NCBI RefSeq assembly: GCF_014268745.2
Contig: NZ_JABWRB020000002.1
Location: 62,001-126,000 of the forward strand
DNA: 64,000 nt
Source of the DNA: Pseudomonas zanjanensis
Lineage (GTDB): Bacteria; Pseudomonadota; Gammaproteobacteria; Pseudomonadales; Pseudomonadaceae
Direction: 5' to 3'
Below, piece after piece: positions 1-8,324 of this stretch (positions are counted from its first letter, which is position 1; each line of letters begins with the position of its first letter). A program made the translations under genes and the position numbers. The notes under the pieces were generated by a model, which was given only the letters and a program-made list of their open reading frames with translations, did no database searches and was not told the DNA's origin.

Positions 1-15
1 GGTACTTAAGCCTAG

Positions 16-31
16 AGCAAAGGTTGGGCCA
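16..31 (-). promoter_or_regulatory. Sigma-54 (RpoN) promoter firing leftward out of the window
   Basis: Read on the minus strand, the sequence TGGCCCAACCTTTGCT fits the RpoN consensus TGGCACG-N4-TTGCW, with the invariant GG and GC exactly ten bases apart. Transcription would start near position 5 and run off the left edge. The gene at 482 encodes an RpoN enhancer-binding protein facing the other way, the usual layout for a regulator and its target operon. In P. aeruginosa the equivalent regulator next to mpl is, from memory, EatR, which controls ethanolamine catabolism genes. The target is not visible here, so its identity is inferred. Confidence 0.6.
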
Positions 32-91
32 TTGCCTTGCAGGGCCCGGAAATCAAGACTTTAGGAGGAGTTGGTCGGACAAACGGAGGGG

Positions 92-154
92 CTGTGTGAC
101 GCTTGCGATACAGCGGGTGTGACAGTTTGTGCCAGATGCGAGACAGTCTGTGAC
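92..154. promoter_or_regulatory. Candidate enhancer (upstream activator) sites for the RpoN activator
   Basis: The hexamer TGTGAC occurs three times, at 95-100, 118-123 and 149-154. A longer direct repeat GACAGTYTGTG occurs at 121-131 and 142-152, a spacing of 21 bp or two helical turns. The cluster lies about 65-125 bp upstream of the leftward sigma-54 promoter, where enhancer-binding proteins normally bind. That the protein encoded at 482 binds here is inference from position and repetition only. Confidence 0.4.
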
Positions 155-232
155 CGACAGGTCGCGCCAGCATTGCAAAGGCGGTTGGGCTGGAGGATGC
201 TGGGCCTCACTAAGTTGGCCTGCTCAGCACAT

Positions 233-385
233 TGTGGCGAGGGGATTTATCTGTGGCGAGGGGATTTATCCCCGTTGGGCTGCGAAGCAGCCCCCAAAGC
301 AGCCAACTCGATCAATCTGATATACCGCATGCTCAGGTTTCAGGGCTGCTGCGCAGCCCAGCGGGGATAAATCCCCTCGCCACAG
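233..385. repeat. REPIN-like inverted pair, GAGGGGATTTATCCCC family
   Basis: The left arm reads GTGGCGAGGGGATTTATCCCC and its complement closes the element at about 364-385, with a GCTGCGAAGCAGCC core inside. The first 19 bases of the arm are duplicated in tandem (233-251 and 252-270). I see no convincing gene between the left edge and 481. Confidence 0.85.
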
Positions 386-481
386 GGTTGAGTGTCAAGC
401 ACAGGTTAAGTGTCGAACACGGGTTAAATGTTAAACAGTTGCTCCAGTGAGGCAGGTCCGTCAGGGGAGAATAATAAGAAC

Positions 482-2386
482 ATGCACAGCAACCACTTGA
501 GTCGCCATGCCCAGCAAGTCCTGACGGTCACCCAGGGCAAGGCCCATTTGCAGGGCCCTGGCAGCGATCCGTCGATTGCCCGTTCCTGGCTGCGTTGCCT
601 CGAGGACTATCACCTCGACCCGGCCCAGAACCTGGCGCCGACGGTGCTCGAGCATGGCCGGGTGCTGGAGAGCCGCGAGCGCTTGCAGCAAGTGCTGCAC
701 ATCGCCGGCAATGAAATGACCAGCCTGCACCAGCAACTCTCCGGCGCCGGCCACGCGGTGCTGCTCACCGACGCCCGAGGGGTAATCCTCAACTGTGTCA
801 CCGCCCCCAGCGAACGGAAGATTTTCGAACGGGCCGGCCTCTGGCTCGGCGCCGACTGGAGCGAAGCCTGCGAAGGTACCAACGGCATCGGCACCTGCCT
901 GGTGGAACGCCAGGCCCTGACCATTCACCAGGAAGAACACTTTCGTGGCCGCCACACCGGCCTGACCTGCTCGGCCAGCCCGGTCTTCGATCCCCACGGC
1001 GAATTGCTCGCGGTGCTCGACGTGTCGTCGGCCCGGCCGGACGTGTCGCGTCAGAGCCAGTTCCACACCATGGCCCTGGTCAATCTCTCGGCGAAGATGA
1101 TCGAGAGCTGCTACTTCCTGCGTTGCTTCGACAATCAATGGCTGCTGCGCTTCCACTTGCAGGCCGAATCCGTAGGACTATTCAGCGAAGGCTTGATGGC
1201 CTTCGACGGCGAAGGGCGGATCTGCGCGGTCAACCAGAGCGCGCTCAATCTCTTGGGGCATATCCGTGGCGGCCTGCTCGGTCAGCGGGTCGAAGACTTC
1301 TTCGACTGTCCACTGGACGAGTTGCTGGGCCGGGCCAGCGCCCAAGCCAGCGCCAGTTGGCCACTGCGTACCCGTGACGGCCGGCATTTGTTCGCCGTGT
1401 TGCGTGGCCAGCCCCGCAGCGTGCCGGTGCCGGTCGCGCCGTTGCTCAAGGCCATCGAGCCCGCGCGGTTGCCGGGCATCTGCCTGGGAGATGCGGCGCT
1501 GCAGGAGCATTTTCGCAAGGCGCTACGGGTCTACGAACGCGATGTGCCGCTGCTGATCCAGGGTGAAACCGGCTCCGGCAAGGAGGCGTTTGCCAAGGCT
1601 GTGCACCACGCCAGCCAGCGTGCCGGGAAAAACTTTGTCGCCCTCAACTGCGCGGCCATCCCGGAAAGCCTGATCGAGAGCGAGCTGTTCGGTTATCGCG
1701 GCGGCAGTTTCACTGGCGCGCGCAAGGAAGGCATGCGCGGCAAGCTGCAACAGGCCGACGGCGGCACGCTGTTCCTTGATGAAATCGGCGACATGCCCCT
1801 GGCCTTGCAGACCCGCTTGCTGCGGGTGTTGGAAGATCGCCAGGTGGTGCCCATCGGCGGCGAGCCCGAGGCGGTGAACGTGCGCATCATCAGCGCCACT
1901 CACCGGCAGTTGCTCGACCGGGTGCGCGATGGCAGTTTCCGTGAGGATTTGTATTACCGCCTCAATGGCTTGGAAATCCCCCTCCCAGCGTTGCGCGAAC
2001 GCAGTGACAAGTCGCAATTGTTGGATTTCCTGTTGGCTGAAGAGAGCGGCGCCGAGACGGTGCTCATCGACGAACCGGCGCGCCAGGCATTGCTGGGCTT
2101 CGACTGGCCGGGTAACGTGCGACAACTGCGCAATGTGCTGCGCACCCTTGCCGCGTTGTGCGATGGCGGGCGGATTGGGCTGGAGGATTTGCCGGCGATG
2201 ATCCGCCAGCGGCCGGTTGCGCCGGTTGAAGCCCCGACTGAACACCCGCTGGCAGATGCCGAGCGCGTGGCATTGCTCGATGCCTTGGAGCGCCAGCGCT
2301 GGCACATGACCCACACCGCCGAACAATTGGGCATCAGCCGCAATACCCTTTACCGCAAGCTGCGTAAACACGCGATTACCCGTTAA
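482..2386 (+). CDS. eatR: Sigma-54-dependent enhancer-binding regulator, EatR/AcoR type
   Basis: This 634-residue activator drives RpoN promoters, probably the one at 16-31. The N-terminal half holds a GAF-type sensor region, with a PAS-like segment before the ATPase. The central AAA+ domain has Walker A GETGSGKE near residue 361, a GSFTGA loop (a variant of the sigma-54-contacting GAFTGA) near 408 and Walker B LFLDEIGD near 430. A Fis-type helix-turn-helix lies at about 590-632 (AEQLGISRNTLYRKL). The ATG at 482 is preferred over the in-frame ATG at 428 because GGGGAG lies 12-17 bases before it and domain similarity starts here. Sequence family alone says AcoR-like (acetoin). Adjacency to mpl matches P. 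aeruginosa EatR (ethanolamine), which I favour from remembered gene order. Confidence 0.75.
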   Translation: MHSNHLSRHAQQVLTVTQGKAHLQGPGSDPSIARSWLRCLEDYHLDPAQNLAPTVLEHGRVLESRERLQQVLHIAGNEMTSLHQQLSGAGHAVLLTDARGVILNCVTAPSERKIFERAGLWLGADWSEACEGTNGIGTCLVERQALTIHQEEHFRGRHTGLTCSASPVFDPHGELLAVLDVSSARPDVSRQSQFHTMALVNLSAKMIESCYFLRCFDNQWLLRFHLQAESVGLFSEGLMAFDGEGRICAVNQSALNLLGHIRGGLLGQRVEDFFDCPLDELLGRASAQASASWPLRTRDGRHLFAVLRGQPRSVPVPVAPLLKAIEPARLPGICLGDAALQEHFRKALRVYERDVPLLIQGETGSGKEAFAKAVHHASQRAGKNFVALNCAAIPESLIESELFGYRGGSFTGARKEGMRGKLQQADGGTLFLDEIGDMPLALQTRLLRVLEDRQVVPIGGEPEAVNVRIISATHRQLLDRVRDGSFREDLYYRLNGLEIPLPALRERSDKSQLLDFLLAEESGAETVLIDEPARQALLGFDWPGNVRQLRNVLRTLAALCDGGRIGLEDLPAMIRQRPVAPVEAPTEHPLADAERVALLDALERQRWHMTHTAEQLGISRNTLYRKLRKHAITR

Positions 2387-2400
2387 CCGTGGCGCGGCCA

Positions 2401-2551
2401 TTCGCGAGCAAGCCCGCTCCCACAGTTGACCGCATTCTTCCTGAAGGGACTCGGTCAAATTGTGGGAGCGGGCTTGCTCGCGAAGGCGACGGCACTTTCA
2501 ACATCTATGCAACTGACCCACCGCTATCGCGGGCAAGCCTTGCTCCCACAG
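2401..2551. repeat. Three REP copies (GTGGGAGCGGGCTTGCTCGCGA family) in alternating orientation
   Basis: Copies lie at 2401-2425 (minus), 2461-2484 (plus) and 2522-2550 (minus). The first two form a pair with the CCCAC and GTGGG ends facing each other across about 36 bp. The last two form the commoner opposite arrangement. They fill the space between the regulator gene and mpl. Confidence 0.9.
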
Positions 2552-2638
2552 GAGGCCGTCTGTGCACGGGGGCCTCAAACACAAGGTGCGATTTTCCCCT
2601 CCCTACGCTAACCTGCGGCCATGTTTACGAGGTCGACT

Positions 2639-3988
2639 ATGCACATCCATATTCTCGGTATTTGCGGCACTTTCATGGGTTCGATGGCGGTCCTGGCCAA
2701 GGAGCTGGGCCATCACGTGACCGGTTCCGACGCCAACGTCTACCCGCCGATGAGCACGCAGCTGGAGGCCCAGGGCATCGAGCTGACCCAAGGTTATGAC
2801 CCGGCGCAACTGGAACCGGCGCCAGACTTGGTGGTCATCGGCAACGCCATGTCCCGTGGCAACCCGGCGGTGGAATACGTGCTCAACAAAGGCCTGCCGT
2901 ACGTGTCCGGGCCCCAGTGGCTGGCCGATCACGTGTTGCAGGGCCGTTGGGTCCTGGCCGTGGCCGGCACTCACGGCAAGACCACCACCAGCAGCATGCT
3001 CGCCTGGGTGTTGGAGCACGCGGGCATGAGCCCGGGCTTCCTGATCGGTGGCGTGCCGCAGAATTTCTCGGTGTCGGCGCGCCTGGGTGGCACGCCGTTC
3101 TTCGTGATCGAAGCCGATGAGTACGACAGCGCGTTTTTCGACAAACGCTCGAAATTCGTCCACTACCGTCCACGCACGGCGATCCTCAACAACCTTGAGT
3201 TCGATCATGCCGACATCTTCCCCGATCTACCGGCCATCGAGCGGCAGTTCCACCACTTGGTGCGCATCATTCCCAGCGAAGGCCTGGTGATTCACCCGAC
3301 CACCGAGCCGGCGTTGCAGCGCGTCATCGAGATGGGCTGCTGGACCCCGGTGCAGACCACCGGCGCGGGCGGTCAGTGGCAGGTGAAGTTGCTCAAGGAT
3401 GACGGCTCGCAGTTCGAAGTCATGTTCGAAGGCCAGTCCCAAGGCGTGGTCGAGTGGGACATGACCGGCCAGCACAACGTTGCCAACGCCTTGGCGACCC
3501 TGGCGGCAGCCCGTCATGTCGGCGTGGTGCCGTCCATGGGCATTGCCGCGTTGAGCGCGTTTAAAAGCGTGAAGCGGCGGATGGAGAAAGTCGCCGAGGT
3601 CAACGGCATCACCATTTATGACGACTTCGCCCACCACCCAACAGCCATCGCAACCACCCTCGACGGCCTGCGCAAGCGCATCGGTGACGCGCCGCTGGTG
3701 GCGATCATCGAGCCGCGCTCCAACTCCATGAAGCTCGGCGCCCACCGCGACGGCCTGCCGGAAAGCGTGGTCGATGCCGACCAGGTGATCTGGTACGCAC
3801 CGGCCAACCTCGGCTGGGACCTCGGTGCCACCGCCGCGCTGTGCACGGTGCCGTCGATTGTCAGCGATTCCCTGGAGGGCATCATCGAGCGCGTGAAGAG
3901 CCAGGCCCAGCCCGGCACCCACGTGGTGATCATGAGCAACGGCGGCTTCGGCGGCCTGCACGGCAAACTCGCCGAGGCGCTGAAATGA
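2639..3988 (+). CDS. mpl: UDP-N-acetylmuramate:L-alanyl-gamma-D-glutamyl-meso-diaminopimelate ligase
   Basis: This is the cytoplasmic Mur-family ligase that joins recycled murein tripeptide directly to UDP-MurNAc, returning cell-wall fragments to synthesis. It has 449 residues, the normal Mpl length. The N-terminal Rossmann region begins MHIHILGICGTFMGS. The ATP loop GTHGKTTTSSM is near residue 115, and the central domain carries EADEYDSAFFD. The glutamate-ligase C-terminal domain contains YDDFAHHPTAI and EPRSNSMKLG. The ATG at 2639 is chosen over one at 2621 because family similarity starts exactly here. It overlaps ubiX by 4 bp (ATGA), indicating translational coupling, although the two functions are unrelated. 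Confidence 0.96.
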   Translation: MHIHILGICGTFMGSMAVLAKELGHHVTGSDANVYPPMSTQLEAQGIELTQGYDPAQLEPAPDLVVIGNAMSRGNPAVEYVLNKGLPYVSGPQWLADHVLQGRWVLAVAGTHGKTTTSSMLAWVLEHAGMSPGFLIGGVPQNFSVSARLGGTPFFVIEADEYDSAFFDKRSKFVHYRPRTAILNNLEFDHADIFPDLPAIERQFHHLVRIIPSEGLVIHPTTEPALQRVIEMGCWTPVQTTGAGGQWQVKLLKDDGSQFEVMFEGQSQGVVEWDMTGQHNVANALATLAAARHVGVVPSMGIAALSAFKSVKRRMEKVAEVNGITIYDDFAHHPTAIATTLDGLRKRIGDAPLVAIIEPRSNSMKLGAHRDGLPESVVDADQVIWYAPANLGWDLGATAALCTVPSIVSDSLEGIIERVKSQAQPGTHVVIMSNGGFGGLHGKLAEALK

Positions 3989-4617
3989 GCAACGGCCCGG
4001 AACGCATCACGCTGGCGATGACCGGTGCGTCCGGCGCCCAGTACGGCTTGCGCCTGCTCGATTGCCTGGTGCGTGAGGACCGCGAGGTGCACTTCCTCAT
4101 CTCCAAGGCTGCGCAACTGGTGATGGCCACCGAGACCGACGTGACCCTGCCGGCCAAGACCCAGATGATGCAGGCCTTCCTCACCGAATACACCGGTGCG
4201 GCGGCGGGGCAGATTCGTGTGTACGGCAAGGAAGACTGGATGTCGCCGGTGGCCTCGGGTTCCGGCGCGCCAGCGGCGATGGTGGTGGTGCCGTGTTCCA
4301 CCGGGACGCTGTCGGCGATTGCCACCGGGGCCTGCAACAACCTCATCGAACGGGCGGCGGACGTCACGCTCAAGGAGCGCCGCCAGTTGATCCTGGTGCC
4401 GCGGGAAGCGCCGTATTCGAGCATTCACCTGGAGCACATGCTCAAACTGTCGAACCTGGGTGTGACCATCCTGCCGGCGTCGCCGGGTTTCTATCACCAG
4501 CCGCAGACCATCGACGACCTGATCGATTTCGTGGTCGCGCGGATCCTCAATCTGCTGAACATTCCCCAGGACATGTTGCCCCGTTGGGGCGAGCATCATT
4601 TGAGCAGTGATGAGTAA
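3985..4617 (+). CDS. ubiX: Flavin prenyltransferase UbiX
   Basis: UbiX attaches a dimethylallyl group to FMN, making the prenyl-FMN cofactor used by the decarboxylase UbiD in ubiquinone synthesis. The protein has 210 residues. The FMN-binding start is ITLAMTGASGAQYGLRL. It also carries the family motifs PCSTGTLSAIATG and LVPREAPYSSIHLEHML and the C-terminal PGFYHQPQTIDDLIDFVVAR. The start ATG overlaps the mpl stop by 4 bp. The stop lies inside the first codons of the following lipoprotein gene, so mpl, ubiX and that gene read as one operon. Nothing is unusual in the sequence. Confidence 0.96.
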   Translation: MSNGPERITLAMTGASGAQYGLRLLDCLVREDREVHFLISKAAQLVMATETDVTLPAKTQMMQAFLTEYTGAAAGQIRVYGKEDWMSPVASGSGAPAAMVVVPCSTGTLSAIATGACNNLIERAADVTLKERRQLILVPREAPYSSIHLEHMLKLSNLGVTILPASPGFYHQPQTIDDLIDFVVARILNLLNIPQDMLPRWGEHHLSSDE

Positions 4618-4894
4618 GCTGCTGATCGTGCTGCTGGCGCTGCAACTGACCGGCTGCGCCACCGCCCGCACCCTCGACGCGGCCAAGCCGGGCGCGCCGG
4701 TGGTGTACGCGGGCACGCGCCTAGACTTGTATGCCCTGAAGGGTGGCTGCTGCGCCAAGGACCGCTTTGGTGCCGAGGCGCCGAGTTACCCGGGCGTGGA
4801 CCTGCCGGGTAGCGCGCTGTTGGATACCTTGTTGTTGCCGTTGTCGTTGTTCACGGCATTAGGCGTAGGGTTCCGGGCGACAGGCGGGTTGTAG
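4610..4894 (+). CDS. YceK/YidQ-family small lipoprotein
   Basis: This is a 94-residue predicted lipoprotein: a short charged start, a leucine-rich stretch and the lipobox LTGC with Cys near residue 16. The family features YAGTRLD, the CC pair and PGVDLPGSALLDTLLLPLSL place it with the YceK/YidQ lipoproteins (formerly DUF1375), whose role is unknown. It starts inside the end of ubiX by an 8-bp overlap. An in-frame GTG three bases upstream (4607) is an alternative start. It is probably translated from the mpl-ubiX message. Confidence 0.85.
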   Translation: MSKLLIVLLALQLTGCATARTLDAAKPGAPVVYAGTRLDLYALKGGCCAKDRFGAEAPSYPGVDLPGSALLDTLLLPLSLFTALGVGFRATGGL

Positions 4895-4926
4895 CAAACA
4901 CCACAGTGCTTGATCTGCCTGGAACC

Positions 4927-5037
4927 TGTGGCGAGGGAGCTTGCTCCCGCTGGGCTGCGAAGCGGCCCCAAGCTTTTTCCCCCTGAAATCCAAGGCGACT
5001 GCTGCGCAGTCGAGCGGGAGCAAGCTCCCTCGCCACA
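4927..5037. repeat. REPIN-like inverted pair, GAGGGAGCTTGCTCCCGC family
   Basis: Two opposed copies of GTGGCGAGGGAGCTTGCTCCCGC lie about 60 bp apart. Each has an inner GCTGCGAAGCGGCC or GACTGCTGCGCAGTC hairpin. The element lies between the convergent lipoprotein and NAD(P)-binding protein genes, where it may also act as a bidirectional terminator. Confidence 0.9.
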
Positions 5038-5071
5038 ATGAGTGCTTGGCTTTGGATTTGGTAGCGAGCCC

Positions 5072-5154
5072 TTCGCGAGCAGGCTCGCTCCCACATTCGA
5101 CCTCATTCTTCCTGACGGAACTCGGGCAACTGTGGGAGCGAGCCTGCTCGCGAA
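5072..5154. repeat. REP pair with CCCAC/GTGGG ends facing inward
   Basis: TTCGCGAGCAGGCTCGCTCCCACA at 5072-5095 and the opposite copy at 5131-5154 flank a 35-bp spacer. That spacer closely resembles the one at 2426-2460 (both contain CTCATTCTTCCTGA or GCATTCTTCCTGA), so the two elements are copies of one dispersed unit. Confidence 0.9.
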
Positions 5155-5178
5155 AGCGTCCGACTAGGCGCCACATGA

Positions 5179-5820
5179 CTATTTGCCAAGCCTGCGCAAC
5201 TCATCCGACTCCACCACCCGCACCCCATCCTGTTCTTCCAGCGCCAGACGCCACATGGCCCGGGCCAGTTGGCAGGCTTCGATGCCATGGTATTTGCCGG
5301 GGATCAGCTTCGACAACGGCCCGGCCAGTTGCTCGGCCAGGCGCGGTTCGACGCGGTCGCCCAGCAGCAGGGAAGGGCGGCAAATGGTTAGTTGTGGCCA
5401 GCCCTGGGCCTTGAGGGCCGCCTCCATCTCACCCTTGACCCGGTTGTAGAAGAGCGATGACTTGGCATCGGCCCCCAACGCGCTGATCACCACCAAATGC
5501 CGTGCGCCCAGTTCCCGGGCGCGCTTGGCAAACGCCACGACCAAGTCCAGGTCCACCGCGCGGAAGGCTTGCTCGGAGCCGGCTTTCTTGAGGGTGGTGC
5601 CGAGGCAGCAAAAGGCAATGTCGACCTGGCCACTGAGTTGTGGCAGCACCTGGGCCGGCTCCCCTACCGGGTTTTCCAAGTGTGGATGCTCGGCCAGTGG
5701 CCGGCGTGAAGGCGCCAATACACGGGTGATGGTCGGCTCGTTAAGCAGCCGGTCCAGTAGGTGTTCCCCGGTCAATCCGGTGGCACCGGCGAGCAAAACA
5801 TGCTGAGGCGTCAAGTACAT
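5179..5820 (-). CDS. NAD(P)H-binding atypical short-chain dehydrogenase-like protein
   Basis: This 213-residue protein has a Rossmann fold start (VLLAGATGLTGEHLL) and the signatures CCLGTTLKKAGS, HLVVISALGAD and FYNRVKGEMEAALK. These belong to the NAD(P)-binding domain 10 / HTATIP2-like group of atypical SDR proteins. The YNRVKGE segment resembles the YxxxK active-site motif, so catalysis is possible. The substrate is unknown. It is convergent with the mpl operon, and its own start is about 30 bp beyond the end of the leftward MORN-C13 gene, so the two are probably cotranscribed. Confidence 0.8.
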   Translation of the reverse strand: MYLTPQHVLLAGATGLTGEHLLDRLLNEPTITRVLAPSRRPLAEHPHLENPVGEPAQVLPQLSGQVDIAFCCLGTTLKKAGSEQAFRAVDLDLVVAFAKRARELGARHLVVISALGADAKSSLFYNRVKGEMEAALKAQGWPQLTICRPSLLLGDRVEPRLAEQLAGPLSKLIPGKYHGIEACQLARAMWRLALEEQDGVRVVESDELRRLGK

Positions 5821-5847
5821 AGTGTTTCCCCCTTGATACGGTTCAGC

Positions 5848-7566
5848 TTAGTTGCTCTTTGTCGCCTCGTCGTTCAATGCCGCACTTTGCAATGCTTTTC
5901 GCGCCTGCTGCTTGCGCAGCAATTGCCAGTGGGACAGGACCGTTCTCGGCGCCCAGATCTGCGGTTCCGAGGCTTCGAAATTGTCTGCCTGCTCGCGCTC
6001 GGCAACGATGCCCTTGGCCCGTTTGAAGGCCTGCTCCAGGTCGTCGGTCTGGTTCAGCGCCTGGGCGAACAGCGCGTCGCCGAAATAGGTGAAGTTGGCT
6101 TCCTCGGAGCAGCCGAAGGACACCCGGTCGGCCCGGGAGGCGGTCATGATCAGCGTGCGTTCGTCCTTGAGCGCCGGGATGAAACCGCCGGAATAACAGG
6201 CCGAGATCACCACGATCTTGTCGCGATTCTTCAGTGGTGCGAGGACCACCGCCAGTTCATCGGCGGGCAGGTCGGCCAGCTCCATGCGCGGCTGGTCGAG
6301 TACCAGTTCGTGCTCGCTGGTGCCGTGGCTGGTGAGGTAGATGAAAATCAGGTCTTCCGGGCCGCTGCGTTCGGCCAGGGTGGCGGCGGCGCGACGCAGG
6401 CTTTCACGGCTGGCCATGGGCCGGTCGCCGAGGTGGTCGCGGTGGTTCACCAGGCGGATCTGGCCGAACGCGCCGAAGCGGCTGGTTAGCATGTTGGCGA
6501 CATAGTCGGATTCGCGCAGGAACACGCTTTGCTTGCCGTCGCCGCCGAGGGTCAGGCTGTACAGCTCCACCGCCGGGGTCGAGGCTGGGATGTTCGCCAG
6601 GGCATCCTCCAGCAGTCGGCCCTGGGCCAGCAGGCCGAGTTCGAGCACATCCGGCAGCAGCCTGCCGCCGGCGTCGCGCACCCGTTGGCCGTTGGCCCAG
6701 GTGCCGCTTTGCACCGTGCCATCGGTGAGCACCAGGGTGCCGCGCCCGTGATAGCTGTCGGCCTCGAACTGGCCGATGTAGAAACTGCCGTCGGGCAGGT
6801 TCAGGCGGCCCTCGCCGGTAAAGCGCCAATCATTGAATTGACCGAGGTAGTGGCTGCCGTCGGCGCCGATCAGTTCGCCCTTGCCAGTCAGCGCGCCGTC
6901 CTTGAACTGGCCGATCCAGACATCGCCGTCGGCATTTTCGTAGCGACCGCGACCGTTGAGCTGGTTGTTCCGGAAACCGCCAATGTAGACATCGCCTTCG
7001 GCGCTGTTGAAGGTGCCCTTGCCCTGCAGTTGCCCATCGACAAAGTGCCCGGTGAATTGGTTGCCGCTGGCGTCGAAGCGCTGGCCTTCACCGTTGGGCT
7101 TGCCGTTGACGAACGGGCCCTGGTACTGGCTGCCGTCGTCGAGTTCCAGGCGTCCGAGGCCGGAATAGCGGTCGGCCTTGAACTCGCCCCGGTAGGTCAT
7201 GCCGTTTTCCTTGAGCGTCCCTTCACCGTCCCGGCGCCCCAGCTTGAAGCCGCCGGTGTAGCTGCTGGTGGGTGTGGTCAGGCTGCCCTGGCCGTGGAAC
7301 AGGCCTTGGTGGAACTGGCCGCGATAGACCTCGCCGTTGCTGCCATGCCATTCCCCGGTGCCGTGCCATTGACCCTTGTCGAACTGCCCGGCGTACCAGC
7401 TGCCGTTGGGGTAGTCGATGCGCCCCTGGCCCTGCAGCAGCCCGTCCACCAGGTCGCCACGGTAGCGGCCGCCGTCGGGCAGGCGCGCGTCGGGAGGCAG
7501 CGGCGATTCGCCGGCGCCACAGGCGGTGAGCAACAGGGTCAGGGTCAGTGGGACGAGTAAGCGCAT
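5848..7566 (-). CDS. Lipoprotein with MORN repeats and a C-terminal C13 (legumain/caspase-like) peptidase
   Basis: This is a 572-residue envelope protein. It begins with a lipoprotein signal ending LLLTACG (Cys near 16). Residues about 30-300 form a dozen MORN-type repeats of the pattern Y-G-F-DG-hG-G-h (GRYRGDLVDG, GSWYAGQFDKG, GDVWIGQFKDG). The C-terminal 230 residues match the peptidase C13 family. The catalytic His is about residue 414 in IYLTSHGT and the catalytic Cys about residue 457 in VVISACYSGG, the spacing expected for this clan. MORN repeats often bind lipids or act as spacers. A membrane-anchored protease presented on a MORN stalk is inferred, and no substrate is known. It faces the same way as the downstream NAD(P)-binding gene. 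Confidence 0.85.
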   Translation of the reverse strand: MRLLVPLTLTLLLTACGAGESPLPPDARLPDGGRYRGDLVDGLLQGQGRIDYPNGSWYAGQFDKGQWHGTGEWHGSNGEVYRGQFHQGLFHGQGSLTTPTSSYTGGFKLGRRDGEGTLKENGMTYRGEFKADRYSGLGRLELDDGSQYQGPFVNGKPNGEGQRFDASGNQFTGHFVDGQLQGKGTFNSAEGDVYIGGFRNNQLNGRGRYENADGDVWIGQFKDGALTGKGELIGADGSHYLGQFNDWRFTGEGRLNLPDGSFYIGQFEADSYHGRGTLVLTDGTVQSGTWANGQRVRDAGGRLLPDVLELGLLAQGRLLEDALANIPASTPAVELYSLTLGGDGKQSVFLRESDYVANMLTSRFGAFGQIRLVNHRDHLGDRPMASRESLRRAAATLAERSGPEDLIFIYLTSHGTSEHELVLDQPRMELADLPADELAVVLAPLKNRDKIVVISACYSGGFIPALKDERTLIMTASRADRVSFGCSEEANFTYFGDALFAQALNQTDDLEQAFKRAKGIVAEREQADNFEASEPQIWAPRTVLSHWQLLRKQQARKALQSAALNDEATKSN

Positions 7567-7668
7567 AACGGGATCCAGGTCATCAGGCCACGAGTATGCC
7601 GCAGCTTTGGCTCCTGGATATAGAGAAGCGATGCGAAACTGCCTGGACGGTTTCGCATGTGCGCAGGT

Positions 7669-8124
7669 TTACACGAAGCAGAGCGACAGCGGCTCGGCGA
7701 TGTAGGCCGGTTTTTCCGAGCCTTCGATTTCCAGGGTGGCGGTGGCCTTGAGCAGCCATTGGCCGGGTTTTTTCTCGGTGGCGTCCACCAGGTCGACCTT
7801 GAGCCGGACCTTGGAATCGACCTTCACCGGTTGGATGAAGCGCACGCTGTCCAGCCCGTAGTTGACGACCATCTTCACGCCCTCGGGCAGGATCAGGATG
7901 TCTTCCATCAACTTGGGCATCAGCGACAGCGACAGGAAACCGTGGGCGATGGTGCTGCCGAACGGGGTCTGCGCGGCCTTGACCGGATCGACGTGGATGA
8001 ACTGAAAGTCGCCAGTGGCTTCGGCGAACAGGTTGATGCGGTCCTGGTCGATGGTAAGCCAATCGGAACGTCCAAGTTCCTTGCCGACATAATCTTTGAG
8101 CGCTGCAACGGGGACGTAGGGCAT
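7669..8124 (-). CDS. MaoC-family (R)-specific enoyl-CoA hydratase/dehydratase
   Basis: The protein has 151 residues with a hot-dog fold. The hydratase-2 motif FAEATGDFQFIHVD carries the Asp/His catalytic pair, followed by FGSTIAHGFLSLSL. Family members hydrate trans-2-enoyl-CoA to (R)-3-hydroxyacyl-CoA, linking beta-oxidation with polyhydroxyalkanoate or lipid pathways; the substrate here cannot be read from sequence. The ATG at 8124 is chosen because AAGGAGAG lies 5-12 bases before it. Longer starts in the same frame have no ribosome site. It stands alone and leftward. Confidence 0.88.
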   Translation of the reverse strand: MPYVPVAALKDYVGKELGRSDWLTIDQDRINLFAEATGDFQFIHVDPVKAAQTPFGSTIAHGFLSLSLMPKLMEDILILPEGVKMVVNYGLDSVRFIQPVKVDSKVRLKVDLVDATEKKPGQWLLKATATLEIEGSEKPAYIAEPLSLCFV

Positions 8125-8324
8125 TGAGACTCTCCTTGGGTTCATCGTTTTTACTTTTTCTGAAGCGGGGATTTTGCGTCCCCGGAAAACCACTGTAGAT
8201 CAACATGGCGCGCCGGGAAGGTCATCGACCATGCTTTTTACGAATGCCGAACCATAGCGCGGGCATGCTTATAATGCCGGCGCATTCTTTGCAATTCGGT
8301 TCATTCAACGTGCGTGTTTGATTC

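Noticed and set aside
26..41. A plus-strand sigma-54-like match (GGGCCATTGCCTTGCA)
   Set aside because: It overlaps the better minus-strand match, lacks the leading T and most of the CACG part, and has only the regulator gene downstream.
71..370. A Cys-rich 99-codon open frame with AGGAGG before a TTG
   Set aside because: It runs into the REPIN, has no family resemblance I can see, and occupies the regulatory region for the sigma-54 promoter.
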